Source of the DNA: Nocardioides sp. CFH 31398 | GTDB taxonomy: Bacteria > Actinomycetota > Actinomycetes > Propionibacteriales > Nocardioidaceae | Length of the DNA stretch: 64,000 nucleotides | Reading direction: 5' to 3' | NCBI RefSeq assembly: GCF_022436705.1 | Contig: NZ_JAKUHT010000029.1 | Span: 18,873 to 82,872 of the forward strand | Shown: piece after piece, positions 1 through 11,268 of the stretch | Layout: each line of letters opens with the position of its first letter | Numbering within the stretch: position 1 is the first letter of the stretch | Translations under genes and position numbers: made by a program | Notes under the pieces: model-generated | What the model was told of the DNA's origin: nothing | Seen by the model: the letters and a program-made list of their open reading frames with translations, nothing else | The model's database searches: none

Positions 1-790
1 GCAGGTCCGCCGTCGAGTCGACCTCGACCACCGTGACGCCAGCCGGTGTCGGCAGGTCGACGTGGGCGCGGACCAGCGTCACGCGGGCGCCGCGGCCGAG
101 CGCCGCGACGGCCAGCGCCTGGCCCTGGCGGCCCGACGAGCGGTTGCCGAGGAACCGGACGGGGTCGAGGGCCTCCCGGGTGCCGCCCGCGGAGACGACG
201 ACGTGCCGGCCGGCGAGGTCGGTGCCCCGCTCACCGCGCAGCAGCAGGTCGCGGGCGGCCTCGAGGATCGCGTCGGGGTGCGGCAGCCGCCCGCGGCCGG
301 TGTCGGCGCCGGTCAGCCGGCCGGAGTCCGGGTCCAGCACGTGCACGCCGCGCTCGCGCAGGGTGGCGACGTTCGCCCGCGTGGCGGGGTGCTCCCACAT
401 CTCGGTGTGCATCGCCGGCGCCATGAGCACCGGGCACCGGGCGGTCAGCAGGGTGTTGGTGAGCAGGTCGTCGGCGAGGCCGTGGGCGGCCTTGGCGAGG
501 ATGTCGGCCGTCGCGGGGGCCACGACGAGCAGCCCCGCCTCGCGGCCGATGCGGACGTGCGGGACCTCGTGGACCGACGCCCACACGTCGGCGGCCACCG
601 GCTTGCCGGACAGGGCGGCCCAGGTGGGGGCGCCGACGAACTCCAGCGCGCTTGCGGTGGGCACGACGGTGACGTCGTGGCCCGACTCCGTCAGGCCGCG
701 GAGCAGCTCGCAGCCCTTGTACGCGGCGATGCCCCCGGCGACGCCGAGGACGACGCGGGGGGCGGGGGCCCGGAGGCCGGGCTCGCTCAC
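1..790 (-). CDS. coaBC: Bifunctional phosphopantothenoylcysteine decarboxylase / phosphopantothenate-cysteine ligase, partial
   Basis: Coenzyme A biosynthesis: CoaB joins 4'-phosphopantothenate to cysteine and CoaC decarboxylates the product. The GTG start at 790 overlaps the rpoZ stop as GTGA. About 263 residues are visible and the 3' part lies beyond the left edge. The flavoprotein CoaC half runs to about residue 180: Rossmann start VVLGVAGGIAAYKG, catalytic-His region VPHVRIG, and PAMHTEMW, matching the family PxMNxxMW clamp with His in the Asn position. The CoaB half begins near VVSAGGTREALDPVRFLGN, followed by the SSG nucleotide loop. Position after gmk-rpoZ is the conserved actinobacterial order. 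Assignment is secure; only the C-terminus cannot be judged. Confidence 0.95.
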   Translation of the reverse strand, partial: MSEPGLRAPAPRVVLGVAGGIAAYKGCELLRGLTESGHDVTVVPTASALEFVGAPTWAALSGKPVAADVWASVHEVPHVRIGREAGLLVVAPATADILAKAAHGLADDLLTNTLLTARCPVLMAPAMHTEMWEHPATRANVATLRERGVHVLDPDSGRLTGADTGRGRLPHPDAILEAARDLLLRGERGTDLAGRHVVVSAGGTREALDPVRFLGNRSSGRQGQALAVAALGRGARVTLVRAHVDLPTPAGVTVVEVDSTADL

Positions 791-1116
791 TCCTCGAACG
801 CGGGACCGGACTCCGTGGCGGCCTGCAGGGCGGCCTCCTCGGCGGCGAGCTCGGCCGGGTCGGCCTTCTCGCAGGTGAGCAGGTCGTCGTTGATCTCGCG
901 CAGCGCGATGGAGAGCGGCTTCTCCTGCACGTGGGTGTCGACCAGCGGGCCGACGTACTCGAGCAGGCCCTCGCCGAGCTGGGAGTAGTACGCGTTGATC
1001 TGACGGGCGCGCTTGGCGCTGTAGAGCACCAGCTGGTACTTGCTGTCGGTCTTCGTCAGCAGGTCGTCGATGGACGGGTTGGTCACGCCCTCGGCGGCGA
1101 TGTGGGGGGCAGACAC
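787..1116 (-). CDS. rpoZ: RNA polymerase omega subunit
   Basis: A 109-residue omega subunit, which helps assemble and stabilise RNA polymerase through beta-prime. Recognisable family segments are NPSIDDLLTKTDSKYQLV near residue 13, the basic helix YSAKRARQINAYY, and KPLSIALREI, followed by an acidic tail rich in Glu and Ala. The start is GTG at 1116. The stop overlaps the coaBC start by four bases, so the two are translationally coupled, and 72 bases separate it from upstream gmk. The length is normal for actinobacterial omega. Confidence 0.96.
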   Translation of the reverse strand: MSAPHIAAEGVTNPSIDDLLTKTDSKYQLVLYSAKRARQINAYYSQLGEGLLEYVGPLVDTHVQEKPLSIALREINDDLLTCEKADPAELAAEEAALQAATESGPAFEE

Positions 1117-1188
1117 AGGAGGACCTCGCTGGAGCTCGGAGTAACCGGGGTGTCGACGGGCGAGCGGTGCTCTACCTCTCAGCGCCTC

Positions 1189-1770
1189 TCAGCGCTGTCG
1201 CCCGGACACGGACGTCAGCAACGTTACCAACTCCGCCGCAGCGGCACGAACTTCGTGGTTGACGATGGTGACGTCGAACTCGGTCTCGGCGGCCAGCTCG
1301 GTGCGCGCGGTGAGCAGCCGGCGCTCCCGCTCGGCCTCGGACTCGGTGCCCCGGCCGACGAGCCGGCGCACGAGCTCGTCCCACGACGGGGGCGACAGGA
1401 ACACGAACAGCGCCTCGGGCATCGTCTCGCGCACCTGCCGCGCGCCCTGCAGGTCGATCTCGAGCAGGGCCGGGCGACCCTCGGCCAGCGCGGCCTCCAC
1501 GGGGGCGCGGGGGGTGCCGTAGCGGTGGGTGCCGTGCACGACCGCCCACTCGAGCAGGTCGCCGGCGGCGACCATGGCGTCGAACTCGGCGGCGCTGACG
1601 AAGCGGTAGTGGACGCCGTCGACCTCCCCGGGCCGCGGTGGCCTCGTGGTCGCGGACACCGACAGCCACACCTCGGGGTGGTCGGCGCGGACGGCGGCCG
1701 CGACGGTCCCCTTGCCGACGGCGGTGGGGCCGGCGAGGACGACGAGCCGCGAGGTGGCGGGTGCGCTCAC
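1189..1770 (-). CDS. gmk: Guanylate kinase
   Basis: Phosphorylates GMP to GDP using ATP in purine salvage and GTP supply. The 193-residue frame has the P-loop GPTAVGKGT near residue 13, the GMP-binding stretch SVSATTRPPRPGEVDGVHY, YGTPRAPVE, and the DLQGARQVR segment. The GTG start at 1770 was chosen because it overlaps the mihF stop by four bases (GTGA) and leaves only a short N-terminus before the P-loop; the frame stays open further upstream, but that stretch lies over mihF. Gene order mihF-gmk-rpoZ-coaBC is conserved across Actinobacteria. Confidence 0.96.
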   Translation of the reverse strand: MSAPATSRLVVLAGPTAVGKGTVAAAVRADHPEVWLSVSATTRPPRPGEVDGVHYRFVSAAEFDAMVAAGDLLEWAVVHGTHRYGTPRAPVEAALAEGRPALLEIDLQGARQVRETMPEALFVFLSPPSWDELVRRLVGRGTESEAERERRLLTARTELAAETEFDVTIVNHEVRAAAAELVTLLTSVSGRQR

Positions 1771-2093
1771 GCGCCGTCGCGCGGGCCGAACTCCTCGCGC
1801 AGGGCGGCGAGCTGCTTCGCGCCGAGCCCCCGCACGCGCCGGGACTCCGCGATGCCCAGGCGCTCCATGGTCTGGCGGGCACGCACGCGGCCGAAGCCGG
1901 GCACCGACTGCAGGAGGTCCACGACCCTCATCTTGCCGACGACCTCGTTGCGCTGGCCCTCCTCGAGCACCTCGACGAGCGATCCGCCGCCGTGCTTCAG
2001 GCGGTTCTTGACCTCGGCCCGTTCGCGGCGGGACGCCGCGGCCTTGTCCAGAGCGGCCTGGCGTTGCTCGGGCGTCAGGGGGGGCAGTGCCAC
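1767..2093 (-). CDS. mihF: Actinobacterial integration host factor
   Basis: Small basic nucleoid-associated protein (108 residues) of the mIHF family, a DNA-binding architectural factor unrelated in sequence to proteobacterial IHF. The N-terminal helix (PPLTPEQRQAALDKAAASR) is followed by KNRLKHGGGSLVEVL and a helix-two-turn-helix region holding VVGKMRVVDLLQSVPGFGR and the basic segment RRVRGLGAKQ. It starts at GTG 2093 and overlaps gmk by four bases. The position directly upstream of gmk matches Streptomyces and Mycobacterium. Confidence 0.95.
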   Translation of the reverse strand: MALPPLTPEQRQAALDKAAASRRERAEVKNRLKHGGGSLVEVLEEGQRNEVVGKMRVVDLLQSVPGFGRVRARQTMERLGIAESRRVRGLGAKQLAALREEFGPRDGA

Positions 2094-2152
2094 GGAAAGG
2101 AGTCCTCGTCGTCGACGGCTGGGCCGGTCGGGTCAATCTGTCAGATGCCCAG

Positions 2153-2172
2153 GCCCCCCGGCAATCGGGGGC
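2153..2172. terminator. GC-rich hairpin between the lipoprotein gene and mihF
   Basis: A six-base perfect stem, GCCCCC at 2153-2158 pairing with GGGGGC at 2167-2172, with an eight-base loop. It lies just past the stop of the minus-strand gene ending at 2212 and before mihF. There is no T-run, as is usual in high-GC genomes, so termination is inferred rather than shown. Confidence 0.4.
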
Positions 2173-2211
2173 ACGGGCGTGCTCCCGCCGGGGCCGGGGC
2201 GGCGGGCCGCG

Positions 2212-2661
2212 TCACAGCCGGAGGGGGGTCCCGCACACGTCGAGGGCCTGCTGCTCGAGGTCGTCCATGGCCTGGACGGTCTCGGGCGCGGCGAGGTCGT
2301 CGGCGGCCTGGCGGATGCGGGCCCGCTCCTGGTCGTCGAGGTCGGCGGGCGGGTCCCGCGGGTCGTACGTCGCGGGGTCGACGTCGGCCTCGTCGAGGGT
2401 GGTCTCGAGGACGTCGATGCGGTCGAGGACGAGGTCCCAGTCGTCGGTGATGTCCTCGGGTGCGTCGCCGGCGAGCTCGCGGTAGACGTCGCGCGCCTCG
2501 AACAGGGCGAGGGCGTCGCCGGACTCGGCGATCTCGCCCAGGCGGTCCTGGTTGTCGGCGACGGCGTCGCAGTAGGTCTCGGTCGCGTCGGCGCAGCCGC
2601 CGGCGAGCAGCAGCACGCCGGCGAGGGCCAGGCCGGCCACCGCCGGACCTCGGGGCCTCAC
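2212..2661 (-). CDS. Putative secreted lipoprotein of unknown function
   Basis: 149 residues. A short hydrophobic leader (residues about 7-20) ends in LLLAGGCADA. The Cys near residue 21 could be lipidated, although the lipobox (AGGC) is not ideal. The mature part is very acidic and predicted helical (repeated Asp/Glu/Ala segments such as YCDAVADNQDRLGEIAES and DDWDLVLDRIDVLETTLDEA). It keeps two further Cys, one after the leader and one near the C-terminus (LDVCGT), which could form a disulfide. The GTG start at 2661 overlaps the pyrF stop, so it is cotranscribed with pyrimidine genes. No family was recognised and no function is proposed. Confidence 0.75.
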   Translation of the reverse strand: MRPRGPAVAGLALAGVLLLAGGCADATETYCDAVADNQDRLGEIAESGDALALFEARDVYRELAGDAPEDITDDWDLVLDRIDVLETTLDEADVDPATYDPRDPPADLDDQERARIRQAADDLAAPETVQAMDDLEQQALDVCGTPLRL

Positions 2662-3509
2662 GGCTCGGCCAGCGCCGCCGCCTGCGCCTGGGCGGCGCGG
2701 CAGGCGTCCGCGAGCGCCTCCGGGTCGGGCCCGGCGGCCAGGACCTCGCGGGAGGTGGTGGGCAGGGCGGCCCGGGCGGCGGCGCCGACGAGGCGGCGTA
2801 CGTCGGCCACGCCGGCGCCCTGCGCCCCGACGCCGGGCAGCAGCAGGGGTCCCCCGACGTCGAGGACCCCGGCGTCCGCGCCCGCGGGCAGCGTGGCGGT
2901 GGCTCCGACGACCGCGCCGAACGAGCCCAGCGCGGCGCCGTCGGCGAGCTCGGGGCGGTTCAGCTCGCGGAGGCCGTCCAGGACGGTGACGGCGACCGCC
3001 CGGCCGTCGTCGCCCCGCGCGTGCTGGACGGCGGCGCCCTCGGGGTTCGAGGTGAGCGCGAGGACGAACAGCCCCGCGCCGTGGGTCCGGGCGGCCTCGA
3101 CGAAGGGGTCGAGCGAGCCGAGGCCCAGGTAGGGGCTCAGGGTGACGGCGTCGCCCGCGAGGTCGCTGGCGGGGTCGAGCAGCCCGTCGGCGTACGCCGC
3201 GGAGGTGGAGCCGATGTCGCCGCGCTTGGCGTCGAGCAGCGCGAGCGCCCCGGTGGCGCGGACGTCGGAGAGGGTGCGTGCCAGGACGGCGACCCCGGCG
3301 CTGCCGAAGCGCTCGAAGAACGCCGCCTGGGGCTTGAGGACGGGCGAGAGCGGGCCGAGGACGGCGACCGCGTCGCGCGCGAAGCGCTCGAGGCCCGTGA
3401 CGTCGTCGGGGAGGCCCCACGCGGCCAGCAGGCCGGGGTGGGGGTCGATGCCCACGCACATCCGGCCCCGCTCGCCCAGCGCGGTGTGCAGCCGTGCGCC
3501 GAACCTCAC
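2658..3509 (-). CDS. pyrF: Orotidine-5'-phosphate decarboxylase
   Basis: Last step of UMP synthesis, OMP to UMP. The 283-residue protein is of the longer actinobacterial type 2 form. Visible signatures are CVGIDPHPGLL near residue 18, KPQAAFFERFG near residue 60, and the catalytic Lys/Asp motif LLDAKRGDIGSTSAAYA near residue 92, with a C-terminal glycine-rich phosphate-binding region (LLPGVGAQGAG). It starts at GTG 3509 and overlaps the upstream dehydrogenase-like gene and the downstream lipoprotein gene by four bases each, so the genes form one message. Confidence 0.96.
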   Translation of the reverse strand: MRFGARLHTALGERGRMCVGIDPHPGLLAAWGLPDDVTGLERFARDAVAVLGPLSPVLKPQAAFFERFGSAGVAVLARTLSDVRATGALALLDAKRGDIGSTSAAYADGLLDPASDLAGDAVTLSPYLGLGSLDPFVEAARTHGAGLFVLALTSNPEGAAVQHARGDDGRAVAVTVLDGLRELNRPELADGAALGSFGAVVGATATLPAGADAGVLDVGGPLLLPGVGAQGAGVADVRRLVGAAARAALPTTSREVLAAGPDPEALADACRAAQAQAAALAEP

Positions 3510-4393
3510 GCCGGCACCCCCGCCCCGTCCGCCGCCCCGTCGCCGCCCGCGGGCTCGGCGGCCAGCTCGGCGCTGATGCGGTGGGCCGTCGTCGGGTCCG
3601 CCAGGAGCGCGGAGCCGACCTGGACGGCGACGGCACCCGCGGCGAGCATCGCGCGGGCGTCGTCCGCGGTCGCGACGCCGCCGCACCCCATCACCGGCAG
3701 GGTCGGCAGCCCGGCGTGGACCTCGGCGACGCAGCGCCGGGCGACGGGGAACAGGGACGGGCCGCTGAGCCCGGCGTGGCGGCCGTCGGGCATCAGGGCA
3801 GGCAGGGAGTGGCCGACCACGAGGCCGTCGACGCCCGCCTCGACGAGGGCGAGGGCCTGGTCGAGGACGCGCAGCGGGTCGGGGCGGACCTTCGCCAGCA
3901 CCGGGACGTCGCGCGGCAGCTCGCGCCGGCACGTCGCGACGATGCGGGTCGCGACGAGGCCCGAGGCCATCGGCTCACGGGTCTCGACGAGGCCCCAGTC
4001 GAGGGGGTCCGGCTCGGACAGGTCGACCTCGACCGCCGCGACGCCGGGCGACTGCCCGACGCGGCGGGCGAGCTCGGCGTGCTCGGCGACCGTCTCCCCC
4101 GCGATCGAGACCACGACCCTGGCGCCGGCCCGGACGAGCCAGGGCAGCTCGGTGGCCAGGAACCGGTCGAGGCCGGGATTCTGCAGGCCGACGGCGTGGA
4201 GCAGCCCGGAGGGCGACTCGACGACCCTCGGCAGCGGTCCCCCGGGGCGGGGGCGCAGCGTGATGGTGCGGGTGACGAAGCCGCCGAGGGCCGACAGGTC
4301 GCCGTACGCGGCGAGCTCGCGGCCCGTCCCGGCGCAGCCGGCGGCGGTGAGGACCGGTCCCGGCAGGTCGACGGTGGCGACGTGGCGGCCCAT
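3506..4393 (-). CDS. Dihydroorotate dehydrogenase class 1B-like flavoprotein with a degenerate active site
   Basis: 295 residues with the overall pattern of the class 1B catalytic subunit (PyrDB): SPSGLLHAVGLQNPG near residue 61, the FMN-phosphate segment AGLSGPSLFPVA, and MGCGGVATADDA near the end. The substrate and catalytic residues of the family are replaced. From memory of Lactococcus PyrDB, the ELNISCPN catalytic loop reads EVDLSEPD here (Cys to Glu at 127, both Asn to Asp), the Lys of VKATTL is Arg42, the Asn of LNAIGLQN is His66, and the Asn of INTL is His195. Lys168 is kept. It probably binds FMN but may not oxidise dihydroorotate. It sits between pyrK and pyrF with overlapping codons, and a complete class 2 pyrD lies two genes upstream. 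Confidence 0.85.
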   Translation of the reverse strand: MGRHVATVDLPGPVLTAAGCAGTGRELAAYGDLSALGGFVTRTITLRPRPGGPLPRVVESPSGLLHAVGLQNPGLDRFLATELPWLVRAGARVVVSIAGETVAEHAELARRVGQSPGVAAVEVDLSEPDPLDWGLVETREPMASGLVATRIVATCRRELPRDVPVLAKVRPDPLRVLDQALALVEAGVDGLVVGHSLPALMPDGRHAGLSGPSLFPVARRCVAEVHAGLPTLPVMGCGGVATADDARAMLAAGAVAVQVGSALLADPTTAHRISAELAAEPAGGDGAADGAGVPA

Positions 4394-5313
4394 CAGACGG
4401 CGCCTCCCCCGGCGGTCTCGGCGGTCTCGGTGGGCACACGGCCGAGCGAGTCCCACCGGACCCGGTCGCCGCGGAGCACGGGTCCCTCGGTGCAGCCGCG
4501 GACCATCCGCACCACGCGGTCCTCGCCGAGGACGGGGACGGCGCAGCCCTGGCACAGTCCGGTGAGGCACGGACCGGGCTGCTCGAGCGCGGTCTGGCTC
4601 CACGCGCCGGCGTCCTCGGCGGCCCCGGCGACCCGTGCGAGGGTCGCGGCGGGGGCGGCGGCGTACACGACGTCGGCCTCGGCGCGGGCGAGCACCTCGG
4701 GCAGCGCGGCGCCGACGAGGTCGGCGAGCGACGACCCGGCCCCGGCGCGACCGACGGAGCCGTCGCCGGTGACGACCGTGACGGACCGGGCGGTGCGGCG
4801 GGCCTCGAGGGCCGCGAGGAGGCGCGACTCGTCGGCGGCGGCGAGGAGGATGACGACGGTGCAGCCGCGCTCCTTCAGCCGTGACGCCAGCGGGAACAGG
4901 CAGGCGGCGGAGTAGCCCTCGCCGACCAGGACGCACGAGACCGGGTCGCGAGGCAGGGAGAACGGGCGTCCGAGGGGGCCGGTGACCTCGAGCCGGGTGC
5001 CGGCGGGCTGGGCCGCGAGCCACCGGCTGCCGGGGCCGACGGGGTCGACGACGACCTCGACGGCGCTGCCGAAGCCGCCGACGGTGCGGACGCCCCGGAT
5101 CCAGAAGGCGCGCCGTCCGAGGCGGCCCTCACCGGCGGGCAGCGCGACGAAGGTGCCGGGGCGGGCGCGCTCGGCGACGTCGGGGACGGCGAGGGTGAGG
5201 TGCTGGTAGGCACCGACCTTCTTCGTGGTGAGGATCTCGCCGGTGACGTGACGCGGACCGGTGGGGGTGTCGGGGGCGCCGCCCGCGGTGGTCGACCCGG
5301 TGGCGGTGCTCAC
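4393..5313 (-). CDS. pyrK: PyrK-type FAD/[2Fe-2S] electron transfer subunit
   Basis: 306 residues of the ferredoxin-NADP reductase superfamily, the partner that links class 1B dihydroorotate dehydrogenase to NAD. The N-terminal FAD barrel includes LGRRAFWIRG and TGPLGRPFSLP, then an NAD-binding fold (VSCVLVGEGYSAACLFPLA). The C-terminal cluster motif is intact: CLTGLCQGC then Cys after 16 residues (C-x4-C-x2-C-x16-C). It starts at GTG 5313 and overlaps the pyrD stop; its own TGA shares a base with the ATG of the downstream flavoprotein gene. The partner flavoprotein has lost orotate-site residues, so the pair may serve another substrate. Confidence 0.88.
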   Translation of the reverse strand: MSTATGSTTAGGAPDTPTGPRHVTGEILTTKKVGAYQHLTLAVPDVAERARPGTFVALPAGEGRLGRRAFWIRGVRTVGGFGSAVEVVVDPVGPGSRWLAAQPAGTRLEVTGPLGRPFSLPRDPVSCVLVGEGYSAACLFPLASRLKERGCTVVILLAAADESRLLAALEARRTARSVTVVTGDGSVGRAGAGSSLADLVGAALPEVLARAEADVVYAAAPAATLARVAGAAEDAGAWSQTALEQPGPCLTGLCQGCAVPVLGEDRVVRMVRGCTEGPVLRGDRVRWDSLGRVPTETAETAGGGAV

Positions 5314-6365
5314 GGGACCAGCCCCGCGACGGTACGGCGGACGAACGCCGGGCCCTCGTAGACGAACCCGGTGTAGGACTGCAGCAGCGTGGCACCGTCG
5401 CGCAGCCGCTCGGAGGCCTCGGCGGCGTCGGCGATGCCGCCGACCGACACCAGCGTGAGGCGGTCGCCGGCACGGCGGTGAAGGAGGCGCAGCACCTCCC
5501 GGGAGCGGGCGGCGACGGGTGCGCCGGACAGGCCGCCGGCCCCGGCGGCGGCGACGTCCGCGGGCGGGCTGAGCAGCCCGTCGCGCGCGATCGTGGTGTT
5601 GGTGGCGACGATCCCGGCCAGCCCCTGGGCGACGGCGAGGTCGGCGACGGCCTCGACGTCCTCGTCGGCGAGGTCGGGCGCGATCTTCACCAGCAGCGGC
5701 AGCGGGCTGGTCCGGTGCGGGGTCGCGGTGTCCGCGCGACGTCGTACGGCGGCCAGGATGGGCTCGAGCCGCTCGACGTTCTGCAGGTCGCGCAGGCCCG
5801 GGGTGTTCGGGGAGCTGACGTTGACGACGAGGTAGTCGGCGTACGGCGCCAGCAGGCCGGCGCTCAGCTCGTGGTCGGCGACGGCCTCGTCGTCGGCGAC
5901 GACCTTGGTCTTGCCGATGTTGACGCCGAGGACGACGTCGGGGGTGCGTCCGGCGTGGGCGAGACGGGCGGCGCGCAGCGCGAGCCGGGAGGCGACCGCT
6001 TCGGCACCCTCGTTGTTGAAGCCCATCCGGTTCACGACGGCGCGGTCGGCGGGGAGGCGGAACAGCCGCGGTCGCGGGTTGCCCGGCTGCGGGCGTCCCG
6101 TGACGGTGCCGACCTCGACGTGGGAGAACCCCAGGCCGGCCAGCGCGTCGACGCCGACGGCGTTCTTGTCGAAGCCGGCGGCGAGGCCCAGGGGGTGCGA
6201 GAAGCGCAGCCCCATGGCGGTGACGGGGCGGGCGCCGGAGGGGGCGACGGGCGCCCGCTGGAGCACCGGACGGGCGGCGCGGACGGCGGCGAACCCGACC
6301 CGGTGCGCGCGCTCGGCGTCGATGCGGGTGGCGACGACGTCGAAGAGGCGGCGGTACGTGCTCAC
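5310..6365 (-). CDS. pyrD: Dihydroorotate dehydrogenase (quinone), class 2
   Basis: 351 residues, the membrane-associated enzyme that passes electrons from dihydroorotate to quinone. The N-terminal helix (MSTYRRLFDVVATRIDAERA) is the class 2 membrane-docking extension. Active-site motifs are complete: LGLAAGFDKNAVGVDAL, NRMGFNNEGA, NVSSPNTPGLRDLQ with the catalytic Ser, LVKIAPDL, ATNTTIAR, and the FMN-phosphate SVGGIADAAEA with LLQSYTGFVYEGP. The start at GTG 6365 has an AGGAGG nine bases upstream. It heads the pyrD-pyrK-flavoprotein-pyrF message. No PyrR-type leader was found upstream, unlike carA and pyrR. Confidence 0.96.
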   Translation of the reverse strand: MSTYRRLFDVVATRIDAERAHRVGFAAVRAARPVLQRAPVAPSGARPVTAMGLRFSHPLGLAAGFDKNAVGVDALAGLGFSHVEVGTVTGRPQPGNPRPRLFRLPADRAVVNRMGFNNEGAEAVASRLALRAARLAHAGRTPDVVLGVNIGKTKVVADDEAVADHELSAGLLAPYADYLVVNVSSPNTPGLRDLQNVERLEPILAAVRRRADTATPHRTSPLPLLVKIAPDLADEDVEAVADLAVAQGLAGIVATNTTIARDGLLSPPADVAAAGAGGLSGAPVAARSREVLRLLHRRAGDRLTLVSVGGIADAAEASERLRDGATLLQSYTGFVYEGPAFVRRTVAGLVP

Positions 6366-6463
6366 GCCTCCGGCCCTCCTCGCGATGCTGACCCCCGAGA
6401 GCCCCGCCGCTCGGCGGGCTGCGGTGAGGCTAACAGGGCGGGGAGGCGAGCCGACCTGCGAGG

Positions 6464-7636
6464 ATGCGCCGCGTGCGCGACTCCCGGGCCCTCGCCGGTG
6501 TGCTCGGCGTCCTGCTGGCGACCGGCTGGGCGGCGAACCACTTCTCGGCCACCATCCCGGTCCTGACCGGGCGCGAGGGCCTGTCGGTCACGCTGATCGA
6601 CGCCGTCTTCGGGCTGTACGCCGTGGGGCTGGTGCCCGGCCTCTTCCTCGGCGGCGGTCTCTCCGACCGGTGGGGCCGCCCGGCCGTCGTCCTGCCCGGG
6701 GCGCTGCTCGCGGCGTGCGGGACCGTCGTCCTGCTGACCTGGCACGAGCCGGCGGGTCTGCTGCTGGGCCGCTTCGTCGTGGGTCTCGGCGCCGGGCTCA
6801 CCACCGGGGCCGGCACGGCCTGGGCCGGGGATCTCGGCGGCACCCGCGGGACCGTCCTCGCCGGGGTGTTCCTCACCGCCGGCTTCGGCTTCGGTCCGTT
6901 GACCTCCGGGGTCGTGGCGCAGTTCCTGCCGCTGCCGCTCGTGCTGCCCTTCGGGCTGTCGCTGGTGCTCTCGCTGGCGGCCGTCGCGGCCGCCGTCCGG
7001 TGGAGCGTGCCGGTGACGCCCCGGCCCGTCCGTCGCACGGCCGACTCACCCGCGCCGCCGCCGGTCGAGGCGCACCGCGGCGTCGGGGTGACGCTGGCCT
7101 GGTCGGTGCCCGTCGCGATCGTGGTGTTCGCGAGCGCGACCGTCGTCCTTGTGACCCTGACGCCGCGGCTGCCCGGTGACCTCGACGGCCCGCTGCTCAT
7201 GGGTGTCTCGGCCATCCTGTCCCTGGGCAGCGGGATCGCGGTGCAGACGCTCGCGCGGCGCCGCGGCTTCGGGCCGCGGGCCGGGGTCGTGGGCCTGCTG
7301 TTCTCCGCGCTCGGCTTCGCGCTGCTCGCCGCCGGGGGCTCCACGGTGGGGCTGCCGCTGTTCGTCACCGCGTGCGTCGTGATGGGTGCCGCCTACGGCC
7401 TCTGCCTGCGGGAGGGCCTGCTGGACGTCGAGTCCCTCGCCCCGCCCGCCCGGCGCGGCGTCCTGACCGGCTTCTTCTACGTCGTCACCTACGTCGGGTT
7501 CGGCCTGCCGCTGCTGCTGACCGTCCTCACGCCGTCCGTGGGCGTCCTCTGGCCCCCCGTCGTCCTCAGCGGCGTCGCGCTCGCCCTCGCCGCCCTCCGC
7601 ACCACCCAGCTCGCCGCCGGCCACCCCGCCCGCTGA
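6464..7636 (+). CDS. Major facilitator superfamily permease
   Basis: 390 residues with about 12 hydrophobic segments. The loop after the second segment has the MFS motif GGGLSDRWGRP, and a long basic/proline-rich cytoplasmic loop (PVTPRPVRRTADSPAPPP) splits two six-helix halves. The substrate cannot be read from sequence. A GTG nine bases downstream (6473) is an alternative start with a better-spaced GAGG. It is divergent from pyrD and convergent with carB, so it interrupts the usual carB-pyrD junction of the actinobacterial pyr cluster and looks like an inserted gene. Its stop is followed at once by a 32-bp repeat array. Confidence 0.88.
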   Translation: MRRVRDSRALAGVLGVLLATGWAANHFSATIPVLTGREGLSVTLIDAVFGLYAVGLVPGLFLGGGLSDRWGRPAVVLPGALLAACGTVVLLTWHEPAGLLLGRFVVGLGAGLTTGAGTAWAGDLGGTRGTVLAGVFLTAGFGFGPLTSGVVAQFLPLPLVLPFGLSLVLSLAAVAAAVRWSVPVTPRPVRRTADSPAPPPVEAHRGVGVTLAWSVPVAIVVFASATVVLVTLTPRLPGDLDGPLLMGVSAILSLGSGIAVQTLARRRGFGPRAGVVGLLFSALGFALLAAGGSTVGLPLFVTACVVMGAAYGLCLREGLLDVESLAPPARRGVLTGFFYVVTYVGFGLPLLLTVLTPSVGVLWPPVVLSGVALALAALRTTQLAAGHPAR

Positions 7637-7644
7637 CGCCCGCC

Positions 7645-7905
7645 GGGTCGGCACGTCTGCGCACCGAACAGGGCTCGAGTCGGCACGTCTGCGCAGCCCA
7701 CACGGCTCGAGTCGGCACGTCTGCGCAGCCCACACGGCCCGAGTCGGCACGTCTGCACCGCACGGAGCTCGAGTCGGCACGTCTGTGCCCGCGACTCCCC
7801 GCCAGCGCCCCGACCTGCGCAGACGTGACGACTCGACGTCCTCAGCCTGCGCAGACGTGCCGACTCGGCGTCCTCAGCCTCCGCAGACGTGCCGACTCGA
7901 CGTGC
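7645..7905. repeat. 32-bp tandem repeat array 1 (two facing blocks)
   Basis: Fills the gap between the convergent MFS gene and carB. Five plus-oriented copies of the core GAGTCGGCACGTCTGCGCA have GTCG at 7647, 7679, 7711, 7743 and 7773 (period 32, last step 30). Three copies in the opposite orientation begin AGACGT at 7821, 7853 and 7885 (period 32). The 13-bp tails differ between the two blocks. The last copy abuts the carB stop codon. Each block follows its gene in that gene's sense direction. The arrangement could act as a bidirectional terminator, but this is inference. There are no spacers, so it is not CRISPR. Confidence 0.9.

Positions 7906-11267
<3,362 letters not shown>

Positions 11268-11268
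<1 letters not shown>

Noticed and set aside
931..3132. Plus-strand open frame over rpoZ, gmk and mihF
   Set aside because: Antisense to well-conserved genes, with biased composition and no family resemblance.
6464..7636. MFS gene as a uracil or nucleobase transporter because of pyr neighbours
   Set aside because: It is transcribed in the opposite direction, has no PyrR leader, and general MFS motifs do not show substrate.
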